A stretch of DNA of 64,000 nt from Candidatus Poseidoniaceae archaeon. GTDB taxonomy: Archaea > Thermoplasmatota > Poseidoniia > Poseidoniales > Poseidoniaceae. The DNA is taken from positions 1-64,000 of the forward strand of contig JADHSC010000001.1 of the NCBI GenBank assembly GCA_016777125.1, given 5' to 3'. The position numbers and the translations under genes were made by a program. The notes beneath the pieces were generated by a model. The model did not search any database, had not been told where the DNA came from, and saw only the letters and a list, made by a program, of their open reading frames with translations. Positions 20,145 through 29,705 of the stretch are shown here, in pieces. Numbering within the stretch: position 1 is the first letter of the stretch; every line of letters starts with the position of its first letter.

Positions 20145-21914
20145 ATGCCAGTCAGTACACCTCCAAAAGGCGGACCACTGGGGAGAAGTCGTTCACGACT
20201 GTCCGCATCGGGGCTTACGACGTACTTACGCTGTACTCGACAATGGTATCTTACTCGAAAAGTTGGCATTTCATCACCTAAATCGATTGGCCAAGTTCTG
20301 GGCATTGTCATTGAAGATGCCCTTTGCAACGTCATGATGAATCGCCCTGGCCCTATGGATTCAATTGACGATTTGAGAGAATGGGCCTATGAATTGGCTG
20401 ATCAAGAAGCCCAACGTGCGTGGGATACTGGACTGGAAACTTGGGAGAATTCCTTGTGGAAACGTGATGATTCTGATTGGTCGACGGTGGATGTCCAAGA
20501 CTTTCAGAATAAACTCTACAATGGTTTAGAACTCTTCTTCGAAGAAATTCAGCGCTGTTATGATGCAAATGGAGGCCCATATCTTGAACAATTCCGGACT
20601 GGTGTTGAACCGTACGAAATTCCAACTCCAAAAATTGGAGCTAAACCACATTTTCCTGTACCTGAGAAAGTACGATCCTTGCATGCTCGAGATTGGAATT
20701 CTGAACATCCATTTGAGTGGATGAATGCCAAGAGTCCAATTCAATGGAATGAAGCATGGGAAGTTGCAAGGCCATGGTTCAAAGATCCGAGAGTCCATCA
20801 ACCTCAGAGAATGTTTCATCCAGAAGGATGGGCTGCTGGAGAACTTGATCTGGTTCTGAGGTGGGATGGAAACATTCGCCTCGTTGACATCAAATCAGGC
20901 CACTCAGGAGGACGATTCTCGGAAAGCCTCCAACATCAACTCAGGTTTTATGCTTGGCTCTGGGAGCGAACCCATGATCAAAACCCTGTCCAAAATATGG
21001 AAGGATGGTATCTTTCATCAAAAGAAAGAATACTCTATGAAGCGCCTAGTAACGAAGAACTTACTTCCATGGACGAGGAGTTTTACTCGATTAACAACAT
21101 CATGAGAACAATGGGGGGAGGTGCTTCACTTCTACCAGCGATTGCAGAATCTGAAGAACCAGATACAACCCATGCATGTGATGGTGAAGCTGCTGGTTGC
21201 GGCTGGTGTTCATTGACACATTCCAATATGGAGTCTGCAGGACCAATGGATGATCAACTAAGAGCAAGAATGATCGAAGGGAATTCAATATCATCTCCAT
21301 GTGTCCCTCTTGGTGAAATCCCTTCTCGAGTCAATGTTTCTGGGAATTTGATTGCTCAATGGGGTCCTTTACCAAACCACTTCAACGAACCTGTTCTCGG
21401 AGCAATGCTCCGTGCAGGAGAAGCAACGATTGCCATTGAGGAAGCAGAACCAGGAGCATTCCCGCATCTGCATGATTCTGAACAAAAGAATGTCATTATC
21501 GAAAATGCATTACCTGGGGCGTGGAGAGATCAACCAAGGCTGTATGTTGACCAACATTCCAATATTCGAGTACGCAACGAGGATGAGCCCAAAGGAACCC
21601 GAATTGGCCTGCTTCGAACGAGAGCTAATGTGGAAGGGGTCGTTGTTGCAATACGCCAGCAAAATGGAGTTCGTCTCGATGCCAAACCGTGGTCTATGCT
21701 CGGTTTCCACCTGTGGGATGGTGAGCATATTGTGGAAGTCGTAGCCTTTGGTTCTGCTATAAGTGAGCGACTTCAAACGATGCGTCCAGGGGATAGAATA
21801 CGCCTTATCGGTGCAGAACTTGGTTGGAGAGCAGGTTTAATCCAGCTCAGAATAGATGTTCGTAAAACACGAATTGAGCATCAATCTCCAGCGTTTACGA
21901 GCAAGAGTATTTGA
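20145..21914 (+). CDS. Cas4-like PD-(D/E)XK nuclease with C-terminal OB-like region (paralogue 1)
   Basis: LSASGLTTYLRCTRQWYL; GELDLVLRWDGNIRLVDIKSG; QLRFYAWLW; CDGEAAGCGWC, giving the order C - GxxD - DxK - QxxxY - CxC-type cysteines. Confidence 0.75.
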   Translation: MPVSTPPKGGPLGRSRSRLSASGLTTYLRCTRQWYLTRKVGISSPKSIGQVLGIVIEDALCNVMMNRPGPMDSIDDLREWAYELADQEAQRAWDTGLETWENSLWKRDDSDWSTVDVQDFQNKLYNGLELFFEEIQRCYDANGGPYLEQFRTGVEPYEIPTPKIGAKPHFPVPEKVRSLHARDWNSEHPFEWMNAKSPIQWNEAWEVARPWFKDPRVHQPQRMFHPEGWAAGELDLVLRWDGNIRLVDIKSGHSGGRFSESLQHQLRFYAWLWERTHDQNPVQNMEGWYLSSKERILYEAPSNEELTSMDEEFYSINNIMRTMGGGASLLPAIAESEEPDTTHACDGEAAGCGWCSLTHSNMESAGPMDDQLRARMIEGNSISSPCVPLGEIPSRVNVSGNLIAQWGPLPNHFNEPVLGAMLRAGEATIAIEEAEPGAFPHLHDSEQKNVIIENALPGAWRDQPRLYVDQHSNIRVRNEDEPKGTRIGLLRTRANVEGVVVAIRQQNGVRLDAKPWSMLGFHLWDGEHIVEVVAFGSAISERLQTMRPGDRIRLIGAELGWRAGLIQLRIDVRKTRIEHQSPAFTSKSI

Positions 21915-21936
21915 GGGGTGGATTTTACCACTTCGT

Positions 21937-23772
21937 ATGCCTGTATGTTTACCAAACTCTGAATCAGATTCCGTAGGGAATTACAACAGGCTATCAGCAA
22001 GTCAGGTAAACGCCTGGAAAGCGTGCCCTCGACTATGGTTCTATGAAAAAGTACGTCGTTTAGTCATGCCCCAAATCCCAATTTTATTCGTTGGCAGGGC
22101 TGTCGAAGAAGCGATTTGTCAAACGCTGAAAGAATCTCCTTGCTTGGTCATGGCCTCCGCACCTTCAGACGTTTATGCTCCAACACCGTTGGATGATGAA
22201 GGGCGCCCAAATCGTAATCATGATGGCTCTTGGCCCGCTGAACAACTCCTCTCCCTTCCTGAGAAACACTGGCCTCAAAATAAAAACGACCTACTTGTAT
22301 GGGCGACTCAGAGAGTTAAGACACACCTGAATTCGTCATTGGAAACTATGAAAACTGAATGGTCGAAGCACGATAGGAAGGCTGGCCATTGGGAAGATGT
22401 GGATGTTGATCGATGCCACATGATGGCAAAAAATGGGATTCTGATGCATATTAATGAGGTTGAAAAGTGCCTTACGAACGTATCAAAAACCATTCTTGAG
22501 GACTGGCGAAATGGAGCGCGTCCTCAATGGCCTGCACCAGATGGCCGCGGATTTCAACTTGACAAACATCCATTATCTCAGCAAGGGGATGTAACCTGGA
22601 TTGAGGCGTGGGAGATATCTCGCCCATGGTTTGTTGACCCAGATGCAAAGCCATTCATGATGAACGCAGTTCATCCAGAACACTGGTTTCAAGGTGAATA
22701 TGATTTAGTCTATTCTTGGGATGGAGCAATTCGAATTATCGATATCAAAGCATCCTTAGGAAATAATGATCGTTCAGGAGATTATGTCAAACAGTTACGC
22801 ATGTACGCCTTTTTATGGTGGCATACTCATGAAAAACAGCAAGAAGTTGACGGATTAGAAATTTGGTACCTTGCAGCCAATAGTCAGAAGATGATCGAAA
22901 AACCAACCATCAAAGAAATGGATGAAATGGGTGTTGAACTGAAAGAACTCTGGGGTCAATTAAGAGAAGTAACTCCTGATATCGAACAATGCCCTCCTAT
23001 GCCAGCTCCAATGCGTTCATTCGAAGCTGGAGGGGTTCCTTCTGACAAGCCCGCCAAAGAAACTCGTTGTGAACGATGCGATTGGTCTATGATCTGTCCA
23101 AATGGAACCGGGCATGATGAACACCCTCATGGTGGAACCTATCAGTTGCCAGGCTCTTATGCTGAAATTGAAGGAGACCCTATTGATGAACTTGAAGATC
23201 GACATGATATTGTTGGACACGTGCACACCCTTATTCATTCACAATCTGGGCGCGCACCCCGAATCACAATCACTCAAGCCAACAATGCTTTTGCAGATGT
23301 ACAAGTCAAGGCAATGACCCACTCAGATGGCACCTCAACGGTCCCAGAGGGATTGGAAAAAGGTGATCTGGTACGAGTTGAGAAGGCTTTTTTCCAACTC
23401 AATTACAAAGGGGCAATCGTTCTGAAAGTCGATCCGTTTTCAAAGATTGTAAAAATAGACTCTGATGAGGAAGTTTCAATGAGCCTTCTCAAGCCACGTG
23501 CACGTTGGAATATCATGGGGACAGTTGTCTATAGAACAGAGAAAAGAGGTGTATCAGCGCGAGGAGAATGGTGCCGCAAAGGGTTGATGATTCTCGATAA
23601 TACTGGAGCGATTAAGATAGAAGGTTGGCAAGCCGATTGGGGACCTCAATACGATATGCTTGAACTCGGCGATACTGTGATCATAACCAACGTTGGTATG
23701 AACGGCTGGGCAGCATTAACGACTGGGGAAATTTATCGCTCATCTAGGCTTCATATCGTAGCAGAAGATTAG
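21937..23772 (+). CDS. Cas4-like PD-(D/E)XK nuclease with C-terminal OB-like region (paralogue 2)
   Basis: LSASQVNAWKACPRLWFYEKVRR; GEYDLVYSWDGAIRIIDIKAS; QLRMYAFLWW; TRCERCDWSMICP; beta-rich C-terminus. Start uncertain (ORF opens at 21856; Met at 21937 avoids most overlap). Confidence 0.75.
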   Translation: MPVCLPNSESDSVGNYNRLSASQVNAWKACPRLWFYEKVRRLVMPQIPILFVGRAVEEAICQTLKESPCLVMASAPSDVYAPTPLDDEGRPNRNHDGSWPAEQLLSLPEKHWPQNKNDLLVWATQRVKTHLNSSLETMKTEWSKHDRKAGHWEDVDVDRCHMMAKNGILMHINEVEKCLTNVSKTILEDWRNGARPQWPAPDGRGFQLDKHPLSQQGDVTWIEAWEISRPWFVDPDAKPFMMNAVHPEHWFQGEYDLVYSWDGAIRIIDIKASLGNNDRSGDYVKQLRMYAFLWWHTHEKQQEVDGLEIWYLAANSQKMIEKPTIKEMDEMGVELKELWGQLREVTPDIEQCPPMPAPMRSFEAGGVPSDKPAKETRCERCDWSMICPNGTGHDEHPHGGTYQLPGSYAEIEGDPIDELEDRHDIVGHVHTLIHSQSGRAPRITITQANNAFADVQVKAMTHSDGTSTVPEGLEKGDLVRVEKAFFQLNYKGAIVLKVDPFSKIVKIDSDEEVSMSLLKPRARWNIMGTVVYRTEKRGVSARGEWCRKGLMILDNTGAIKIEGWQADWGPQYDMLELGDTVIITNVGMNGWAALTTGEIYRSSRLHIVAED

Positions 23773-23969
23773 CCGCCAGATGATACCGTTGTAACAAGCA
23801 AATGTACATCGGAATTGAGCACTGTACTGTGAGGAAGGATTTTTTCCTCATAACTTACAATCACTGTTGAAGGAAGGATCTTGGCAAGCACTAGGGCTTG
23901 ACGAAGGGTGGTGTTTGGTTCCACTTCAATCGTACAATTGTGGTCTCGCCCTGAGAAGGTAATCTCCAT
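23769..23969 (-). CDS. MoaD/ThiS/SAMP-like ubiquitin-fold small protein ending in Gly-Gly
   Basis: 66 aa: MEITFSGRDHNCTIEVEPNTTLRQALVLAKILPSTVIVSYEEKILPHSTVLNSDVHLLVTTVSSGG; beta-grasp pattern with terminal GG. Confidence 0.8.
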   Translation of the reverse strand: MEITFSGRDHNCTIEVEPNTTLRQALVLAKILPSTVIVSYEEKILPHSTVLNSDVHLLVTTVSSGG

Positions 23970-23970
23970 G

Positions 23971-23991
23971 ATGATGCCTGTGAGGCATCAT
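23971..23991. promoter_or_regulatory. Perfect 9-bp inverted repeat with 3-nt loop upstream of the ubiquitin-like gene and the tRNA
   Basis: ATGATGCCT gtg AGGCATCAT, adjacent to the start codon of the 23769..23969 gene. Confidence 0.55.
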
Positions 23992-24023
23992 GCTTATGAC
24001 GGTGGCGCACAGGCGAGAAACAA

Positions 24024-24109
24024 GCCGAGATCGCATAGCCCGGTATTGCGGTGGATTCGAAATCCACTGTCCCATGGACGCGGGGGTTCAAATCCCTCTC
24101 TCGGCGCCA
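24024..24109 (+). tRNA. tRNA-Ser (anticodon CGA), class II, CCA encoded
   Basis: Acceptor GCCGAGA/TCTCGGC plus G-CCA; anticodon arm GTGGA-TTCGAAA-TCCAC; long variable arm GTCC-CAT-GGAC; T arm GGGGG-TTCAAAT-CCCTC. Confidence 0.95.
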
Positions 24110-24862
24110 TCAAATGTAGAATGCATCCGGTTCTTCTGTCAATTCACGTACGAGATCCGCGGAATTCTTTGGAGCAATTTCGAGCAATTTTTGTATGACT
24201 CCAGAGGTGACATCGTCTGGAAGAACAAGGTCAAGAGACCATCCCTCACTTATCGATTCAAGAAGGCGAAGGGAAGCATGTACGTCGCCACTCGCCCCAA
24301 CTGTTGTAGCCATGGCACAAGCTGAATGAATACCAAAGATAGGCCCCATTGAAGCCATCAATGCAGACATTCCAATCGCACCTCCGGAAGGCTGGTCTCT
24401 GCGGACGTCAACTCCTTTTTCTTCCATATTAACACGGTGTGCAGAGGAGGAAGCGACCACAAACGCTTCCTTCTTTTCTGGTGGAGAGGAAAGGCCGGCA
24501 AGAACAAGCATTTCTGGCAGTTGTGCTTTTGAAAATGCCTCGAGTAATTCCTGAGTGAAATCATACTGATGGGATGGGTCGCTTGGTTGACCTGGTCCTG
24601 TTACAGTCATCACGCGTTGGCCAGTAGGCGTTGTGAACAAAGATGCATAGAGATGAGGAGGGGCGAGTAGACCATCTTCATCCAATCTTGCCAATGGCGC
24701 TAAACCAGGATGAATAAATCGAGCGACTCTCTCCGCTTGGCTTGATTCATTTAGCATTTCAATAGCGTTCTTTCCGACATCTCCGACCCCTGGAAGAGCA
24801 AACAAAAGAAGATCAGCAGTTGGTAGACCATGTTCGCTTGTAGTGTCGATTAGAAGTGGCAT
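24110..24862 (-). CDS. PAC2 family (proteasome assembly chaperone-like) protein
   Basis: LLLFALPGVGDVGKNAIEMLNE...; GLSSPPEKKEAFVVASS; sits in an archaeal nop10 / aIF2-alpha neighbourhood. Confidence 0.8.
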   Translation of the reverse strand: MPLLIDTTSEHGLPTADLLLFALPGVGDVGKNAIEMLNESSQAERVARFIHPGLAPLARLDEDGLLAPPHLYASLFTTPTGQRVMTVTGPGQPSDPSHQYDFTQELLEAFSKAQLPEMLVLAGLSSPPEKKEAFVVASSSAHRVNMEEKGVDVRRDQPSGGAIGMSALMASMGPIFGIHSACAMATTVGASGDVHASLRLLESISEGWSLDLVLPDDVTSGVIQKLLEIAPKNSADLVRELTEEPDAFYI

Positions 24863-24922
24863 GAATCACAAAGCCTACCGTTACGGAGTATAATGTTTCA
24901 CAATAAAGATGGAAGAAGAGAT

Positions 24923-25174
24923 TCATTCTTCTTCCATGTTGCCATGCCCAGCACGCAATTCTTCCACTGAAGGAAGAGTTGGTATGGACGCACTCCACTC
25001 AGGAGTTTCAACATTGTTTAGTGTTCGGCGAATCTTTGCACGGTGGTCCTCTGGCGACCACTTCAGTGGCGCAGCAGCCTGAGCCTTACCACCACATTGA
25101 GGGCATGTTGTCTCAAGACACCACGCCTTACAAACTGTGCATTGTTGAAGAAGTTGACGTGCCATAAATTTCAC
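24923..25174 (-). CDS. Nop10 family rRNA pseudouridylation / H/ACA RNP protein
   Basis: CTVCKAWCLETTCPQCGGKAQAAAPLKWSPEDHRAKIRRTL; located between PAC2 and aIF2-alpha. Confidence 0.85.
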   Translation of the reverse strand: MKFMARQLLQQCTVCKAWCLETTCPQCGGKAQAAAPLKWSPEDHRAKIRRTLNNVETPEWSASIPTLPSVEELRAGHGNMEEE

Positions 25175-25956
25175 TCTCTGTAAGCAAGGGCCGTTCCACC
25201 AGCATTTTCAATAATTGAAACTGTTGCTTTAATTGCTTCGGTCCAAGTATCTTCAGCAGTTTTGAAATCGGGAGCTTTTAATTCAATTCGGTATTCTGGA
25301 GAACCATCATAGAAACAATTCACTTCTATTTCTTGTTCTTCCGATGAAAGTTCCTCGGCTGCTAAAAGTGCCTCTCGTATTGTTAAAACTCCGTCATTGG
25401 TCTCAACTGTTAGTGTCAACGTACCACGGATTTCAACAAACGGTGGAATAATGTTCTCAACTGCAATTTCAATGAATGGTGCAATCCAATCACCTTCAAA
25501 TCCTGCATCGACCAATGTTCGTTCACTCATTGCAGCCTCTTCAAATGCTCCGTAAAGCGTCTCATACGATTCTATCAATTGATCGAGGAGTTCAGAAGCA
25601 AACTCTTGCTTCCATTTCTGAGCTTCACCAAGAACTTTGAACAGTTGGAGTGCTCTTTGTTCGTTCTTCCATTGTTGAAGGCGATCACGACGCCTCTCTT
25701 CTGAAACAGATTTCAAAGAGAGTTTAAGGGAACTTCCATCCATACGGTTTGGCATTACTTTGCAGATGAGGCGTTGCCCTTCTCGTACAAACCTACGAAT
25801 GTTTTTGATCCAACCACTTGCGATTTCACCAATGAAGATGAATCCATCGACGCCTTCGTATTCGTCAAGAGTAACGTCAGCACCATTTTGCTTGACGCTT
25901 TTTACAGATACGACAACGAGTTCTCCCTCTTCGGGGTAAACGAGGTCTGTTGACAT
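25171..25956 (-). CDS. Translation initiation factor aIF2 alpha subunit
   Basis: N-terminal S1 domain YPEEGELVVVSVKSVKQNGADVTLDEYEGVDGFIFIGEIASGWIKNIRRFVREGQ; downstream of rps27e. Confidence 0.95.
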   Translation of the reverse strand: MSTDLVYPEEGELVVVSVKSVKQNGADVTLDEYEGVDGFIFIGEIASGWIKNIRRFVREGQRLICKVMPNRMDGSSLKLSLKSVSEERRRDRLQQWKNEQRALQLFKVLGEAQKWKQEFASELLDQLIESYETLYGAFEEAAMSERTLVDAGFEGDWIAPFIEIAVENIIPPFVEIRGTLTLTVETNDGVLTIREALLAAEELSSEEQEIEVNCFYDGSPEYRIELKAPDFKTAEDTWTEAIKATVSIIENAGGTALAYRE

Positions 25957-25971
25957 GGAGGCTCAGCCTCC

Positions 25972-26142
25972 TCATTCCATTGTCTCTAGGACGGTACAGC
26001 CAACGAGGGTTGCTTTTCCACCCGAAGGATTTGTTAGTGTAGCGCCACAGACACCACAGGAGATTACGGTTGTTGCTCGTGAAAACAGGACAGACTCGTT
26101 TCCACAATCTTTGCAGGATACTTTGATGAATTCGCCGGACAT
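25972..26142 (-). CDS. rps27e: 30S ribosomal protein S27e
   Basis: MSGEFIKVSCKDCGNESVLFSRATTVISCGVCGATLTNPSGGKATL with CxxC...CxxC zinc ribbon; Met at 26142 preferred. Confidence 0.93.
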   Translation of the reverse strand: MSGEFIKVSCKDCGNESVLFSRATTVISCGVCGATLTNPSGGKATLVGCTVLETME

Positions 26143-26152
26143 TTCTTTCACC

Positions 26153-26437
26153 TCATCGATCAATTAGTTCGAATTTCTTTGCACGCTTACATGGTGCATA
26201 ATGTGCCTTACCTGTCTCTGTACAACGATAAAGAATGTTTACGCGCTTGGTAGGCTTTTCACGACCATCTGGTTTAGGACGTGGGAAACCACGGTATCCA
26301 CGCATTACCTTGCGGAAACGGCGTTGACCCCAGCGAAGCTCGGAAGCTCGCTTCTTCTTGATACGCTCAACAGTGTGAAGAGTGTGCTTACCAGCAGACG
26401 GACTATATCGCTTAATTTGACGAGGCATCTTAACCAT
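26153..26437 (-). CDS. rpl44e: 50S ribosomal protein L44e
   Basis: MVKMPRQIKRYSPSAGKHTLHTVERIKKKRASELRWGQRRFRKVMRGYRGFPRPKPDGREKPTKRVNILYRCTETGKAH. Confidence 0.95.
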   Translation of the reverse strand: MVKMPRQIKRYSPSAGKHTLHTVERIKKKRASELRWGQRRFRKVMRGYRGFPRPKPDGREKPTKRVNILYRCTETGKAHYAPCKRAKKFELIDR

Positions 26438-26568
26438 GTCTTCACCTGAACGTCTTGGCGACAATCGACGGGTATTTATTGCTGTCGTAAGAGAATTCCA
26501 AGGCAATACGCCTCACAAGTAGGAAAAATGCAGCGATATTGATAAGTCTAATACCATGAACTACGGTC

Positions 26569-27372
26569 ATGCAAGACGAAATCAGAGCGGCATTGCTCCT
26601 TTGGATACCGCTCGCCATTGCATCTCTCGGCATGGCAATGCAATTTCGCCGCCAGCACTCACTACAGAACCTCGGAAAGGGGTTTCTGATTCTAGGAGGG
26701 AGTCTCTATCTCGCTTCATTCTTGACGGTTCCAGAATCGCCTTCTGCCGCCTCTTCTGCGCTAATAGTTGCAATCCTTCCTGCGCTTTTGTTGATCTTCG
26801 TTGGATTATACATAGCCACATTCGCAGGAGATATCCCAGTCAAGCGTTTCAATCGAAAACTTAGGCCTCTGGGCCTATTGCTCTTCATTTCAGGATTAGC
26901 ACTACTGGAAGCGATGAACTGGTATGATGAAAAGTGGTTACCATCCCTTCATTGGGAAGGTGAAACCAACAAGTATTGGCTTATTTTCCGCCCAACATTT
27001 CTACTAGGAATGAGCAGTATACTCTTCTGCAGCTCGTATGTGATCAAGCACATGGGGGAGAACAGAAACGATGCATCTCGGAATCTGTTTCTTCTGGGCG
27101 CATTTTCGTTTGGGTTTCTCCTTCTTGGATTGTATACCGACAACGCATATACCACCACAGACCAATTTAGCACCTCTGTGTGGCTAGCAACAAGCGACCT
27201 GTTTGGAATCCTTGCTGGCCTTGGACTCTCCATCATCGTGTTTACATTGGCGATTTTGCAATATGAGAGAAAACGTCCTGGGTTGGGCAATTTACCTCCG
27301 CCCTCTAACGAACAACTCGAATTAGCCGCAGATGTTATTCGGAAAAATCTCGGAGGTGAAGAAAATGAGTGA
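26569..27372 (+). CDS. Multi-pass membrane protein of unknown function
   Basis: 267 aa with about 7 hydrophobic segments. Confidence 0.6.
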   Translation: MQDEIRAALLLWIPLAIASLGMAMQFRRQHSLQNLGKGFLILGGSLYLASFLTVPESPSAASSALIVAILPALLLIFVGLYIATFAGDIPVKRFNRKLRPLGLLLFISGLALLEAMNWYDEKWLPSLHWEGETNKYWLIFRPTFLLGMSSILFCSSYVIKHMGENRNDASRNLFLLGAFSFGFLLLGLYTDNAYTTTDQFSTSVWLATSDLFGILAGLGLSIIVFTLAILQYERKRPGLGNLPPPSNEQLELAADVIRKNLGGEENE

Positions 27373-27808
27373 GTCTCCGAAGCAACGAGTCATGCTCATT
27401 GCAGGTTTTATTCTCATTCTACCGAGTTTAGTCCTGGTAATAATAAGCAGTTCATCCGACTCTGATTTATCAAGGGGATTTGCTCGGTTTGCAAACGCAT
27501 TCTTGACAACATACACCCTCACATCAATCTTTTTCATTGTGAATATGTTCAGATACTCAAAGAGCAGAAATGAACCAAAAGCGCCATGGATAGGGATGTC
27601 ATACGCAGCTATCTTGGGAGTTATTGCCTCTATCGCACTCACATCACAGGGTGGATTTTTATTGGAAGATAATAGTGGTAGCAGAGCCCAAATCTTAACC
27701 AATGTAGTACACTTTATTGTCACAGCGTTGGCAGTGATGGTGGCGATTGTAATCATGATCTTTGTCGCATTTGTAAACATCACTTCCAGAAATCAAAACA
27801 AACAGTGA
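27365..27808 (+). CDS. Small multi-pass membrane protein of unknown function
   Basis: MSESPKQRVMLIAGFILILPSLVLVIISS...; four hydrophobic segments; overlaps the previous gene by 8 nt. Confidence 0.6.
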   Translation: MSESPKQRVMLIAGFILILPSLVLVIISSSSDSDLSRGFARFANAFLTTYTLTSIFFIVNMFRYSKSRNEPKAPWIGMSYAAILGVIASIALTSQGGFLLEDNSGSRAQILTNVVHFIVTALAVMVAIVIMIFVAFVNITSRNQNKQ

Positions 27809-27883
27809 CCAATTTATCAGGGTATTCTCTTAGCGTTGCCTTGATAAGGAGAGGGCAGGTGGCTTCGACATCGAGGTGAGTAT

Positions 27884-28063
27884 ATGTCAAAGGGTACACC
27901 ATCAATGGGTCGTCGACAAAAGACAACACACATCCGCTGCAGACGCTGTGGAAGAAATGCATATCACAAGCAGAAAAGTGTTTGTTCATCATGCGGATAT
28001 GGAGCGACTGCTCGCATGCGCACCTACAGCTGGAACAAGAAATCTCACCGTCCAAAGGCTTGA
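27884..28063 (+). CDS. rpl37e: 50S ribosomal protein L37e (59 aa, absent from the supplied ORF track)
   Basis: Own translation: [59 protein letters not shown]; CxxC...CxxC zinc ribbon. Confidence 0.95.
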   Translation: MSKGTPSMGRRQKTTHIRCRRCGRNAYHKQKSVCSSCGYGATARMRTYSWNKKSHRPKA

Positions 28064-28118
28064 ACTTCAAGCGCAATGAATACAAAGGCGCCGCGACTGT
28101 CTCGACACAGGGAATCAC

Positions 28119-29660
28119 ATGTGCGGCATCATCGGAATAGTTGGTCGACAAGGTTCACACGTGAACCAAGCACTCTATGATGGCTTGACTGTACTTCAAC
28201 ACAGAGGCCAAGATGCTGCCGGAATTATGACTGAACATAATGAGAAATTCAATCTTCGAAAAGGAAACGGTCTCGTCTCCGATGTATTCTACAAGCGACA
28301 TATGCAAAAATTGCTTGGACATGTGGGTATTGGACACGTTCGCTATCCTACTGCAGGCTCTTCTTCCACAGCGGAGGCTCAGCCGTTTTACGTAAACTCT
28401 CCATATGGCTTAGCTTTGGCACATAATGGAAACCTAACCAACAGCGATGAGATACAAAAAAGCCTGATTGGTGAACATCGTCGACACGTGAATACAACGA
28501 GTGATTCTGAAGTACTCTTGAATCATCTTGCCGTACAGTTAGATCTTCAAAGCGATCAGATGAGCATCAATGGAGAACCTTTCCTTAATGTCGATTCTTT
28601 CTTCGATGCAATAAGCAACGTTAACGAGTCTGTTCGAGGAGGATATGCCTGTGTTGGAATAGTCAACGGATATGGGCTATTCGCCTTCAGAGACCCACAT
28701 GGAATTCGCCCCCTCGTTTATGGGAAAAGAGAATACGATGGAGGAACGGAATGGGTTGTTGCAAGTGAATCTGTTGCCATTACTGCACTTGGATTTGAAA
28801 TCGTTGCAGATGTCAAGCCAGGAGAAGCGATATTTATTTCATCATCAGGACACATATTTACCAAGCAATGTGCAGAACCTCGTCCATTCACCCCATGTGT
28901 TTTTGAGCATGTTTACTTCGCCCGCCCGGATTCAACTATCGACGGAATCTCAGTCTATCAAGCCAGATTGAATCAAGGTGAACGTTTAGCTGAAAGATTA
29001 CTCGAGCAATGGCCTGACCATGATATTGATGCGGTGATTCCAGTACCTGATTCAGGTCGAATCTCTGCCCTACAAATGGCGAACATACTCGATGTCCCCT
29101 ATCGTGAAGGGTTCGTTAAGAACCGATATGTTGGCCGTACATTCATTATGCCTGGCCAAGAAATGAGAATGAAATCTGTGCGCAGAAAACTCAACGCAAT
29201 TCCAAGAGAATTTAATGGAAAAAATATACTTCTTGTTGATGATTCAATTGTGCGTGGAACAACAAGCGCTCAAATTATTGAAATGGCCAGAGAAGTAGGC
29301 GCAGCAAAGGTTTACTTTGCATCTGCTGCACCTCCAGTTCGCCATCCAAACGTGTATGGAATAGACATGCCAGCAGTAGATGAATTCATTGCAAACGGAA
29401 AATCCATAGAAGAAATTAATCAGACAATCGGCTCAGATCGTTTGTTCTATCAGACGCTGGAAGATTTAATCGAAGTAACCATGCTGAAGGGATGTGGAAT
29501 CGATGGATTTGATAGTTCATGTTTCAATGGAGAATACATCACTGGCGATATTGATTCAGAATATCTCAAAAAGTTAAGCGATGCAAGAAATGATGCTTCA
29601 AAAATACAAGAATCAATGGATGATGAACGAAGTATCGACATGCATAATCATCAGATTTGA
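28119..29660 (+). CDS. purF: Amidophosphoribosyltransferase
   Basis: N-terminal MCGIIGIVG Ntn glutaminase, [10 protein letters not shown], PRTase motif [13 protein letters not shown]. Confidence 0.96.
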   Translation: MCGIIGIVGRQGSHVNQALYDGLTVLQHRGQDAAGIMTEHNEKFNLRKGNGLVSDVFYKRHMQKLLGHVGIGHVRYPTAGSSSTAEAQPFYVNSPYGLALAHNGNLTNSDEIQKSLIGEHRRHVNTTSDSEVLLNHLAVQLDLQSDQMSINGEPFLNVDSFFDAISNVNESVRGGYACVGIVNGYGLFAFRDPHGIRPLVYGKREYDGGTEWVVASESVAITALGFEIVADVKPGEAIFISSSGHIFTKQCAEPRPFTPCVFEHVYFARPDSTIDGISVYQARLNQGERLAERLLEQWPDHDIDAVIPVPDSGRISALQMANILDVPYREGFVKNRYVGRTFIMPGQEMRMKSVRRKLNAIPREFNGKNILLVDDSIVRGTTSAQIIEMAREVGAAKVYFASAAPPVRHPNVYGIDMPAVDEFIANGKSIEEINQTIGSDRLFYQTLEDLIEVTMLKGCGIDGFDSSCFNGEYITGDIDSEYLKKLSDARNDASKIQESMDDERSIDMHNHQI

Positions 29661-29705
29661 ACAGAAAAAGCATCAGGCTATAACCACCGAGGTTTTGGTC
29701 AGGGC

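Noticed and set aside
20145-23772. CRISPR-Cas locus suggested by Cas4-like genes
   Set aside because: No repeat array, cas1/cas2 or effector genes seen anywhere in the window.
27876-28079. 67-aa [20 protein letters not shown]...
   Set aside because: Wrong frame over rpl37e (27884..28063), which has a clear zinc-ribbon ribosomal protein translation.
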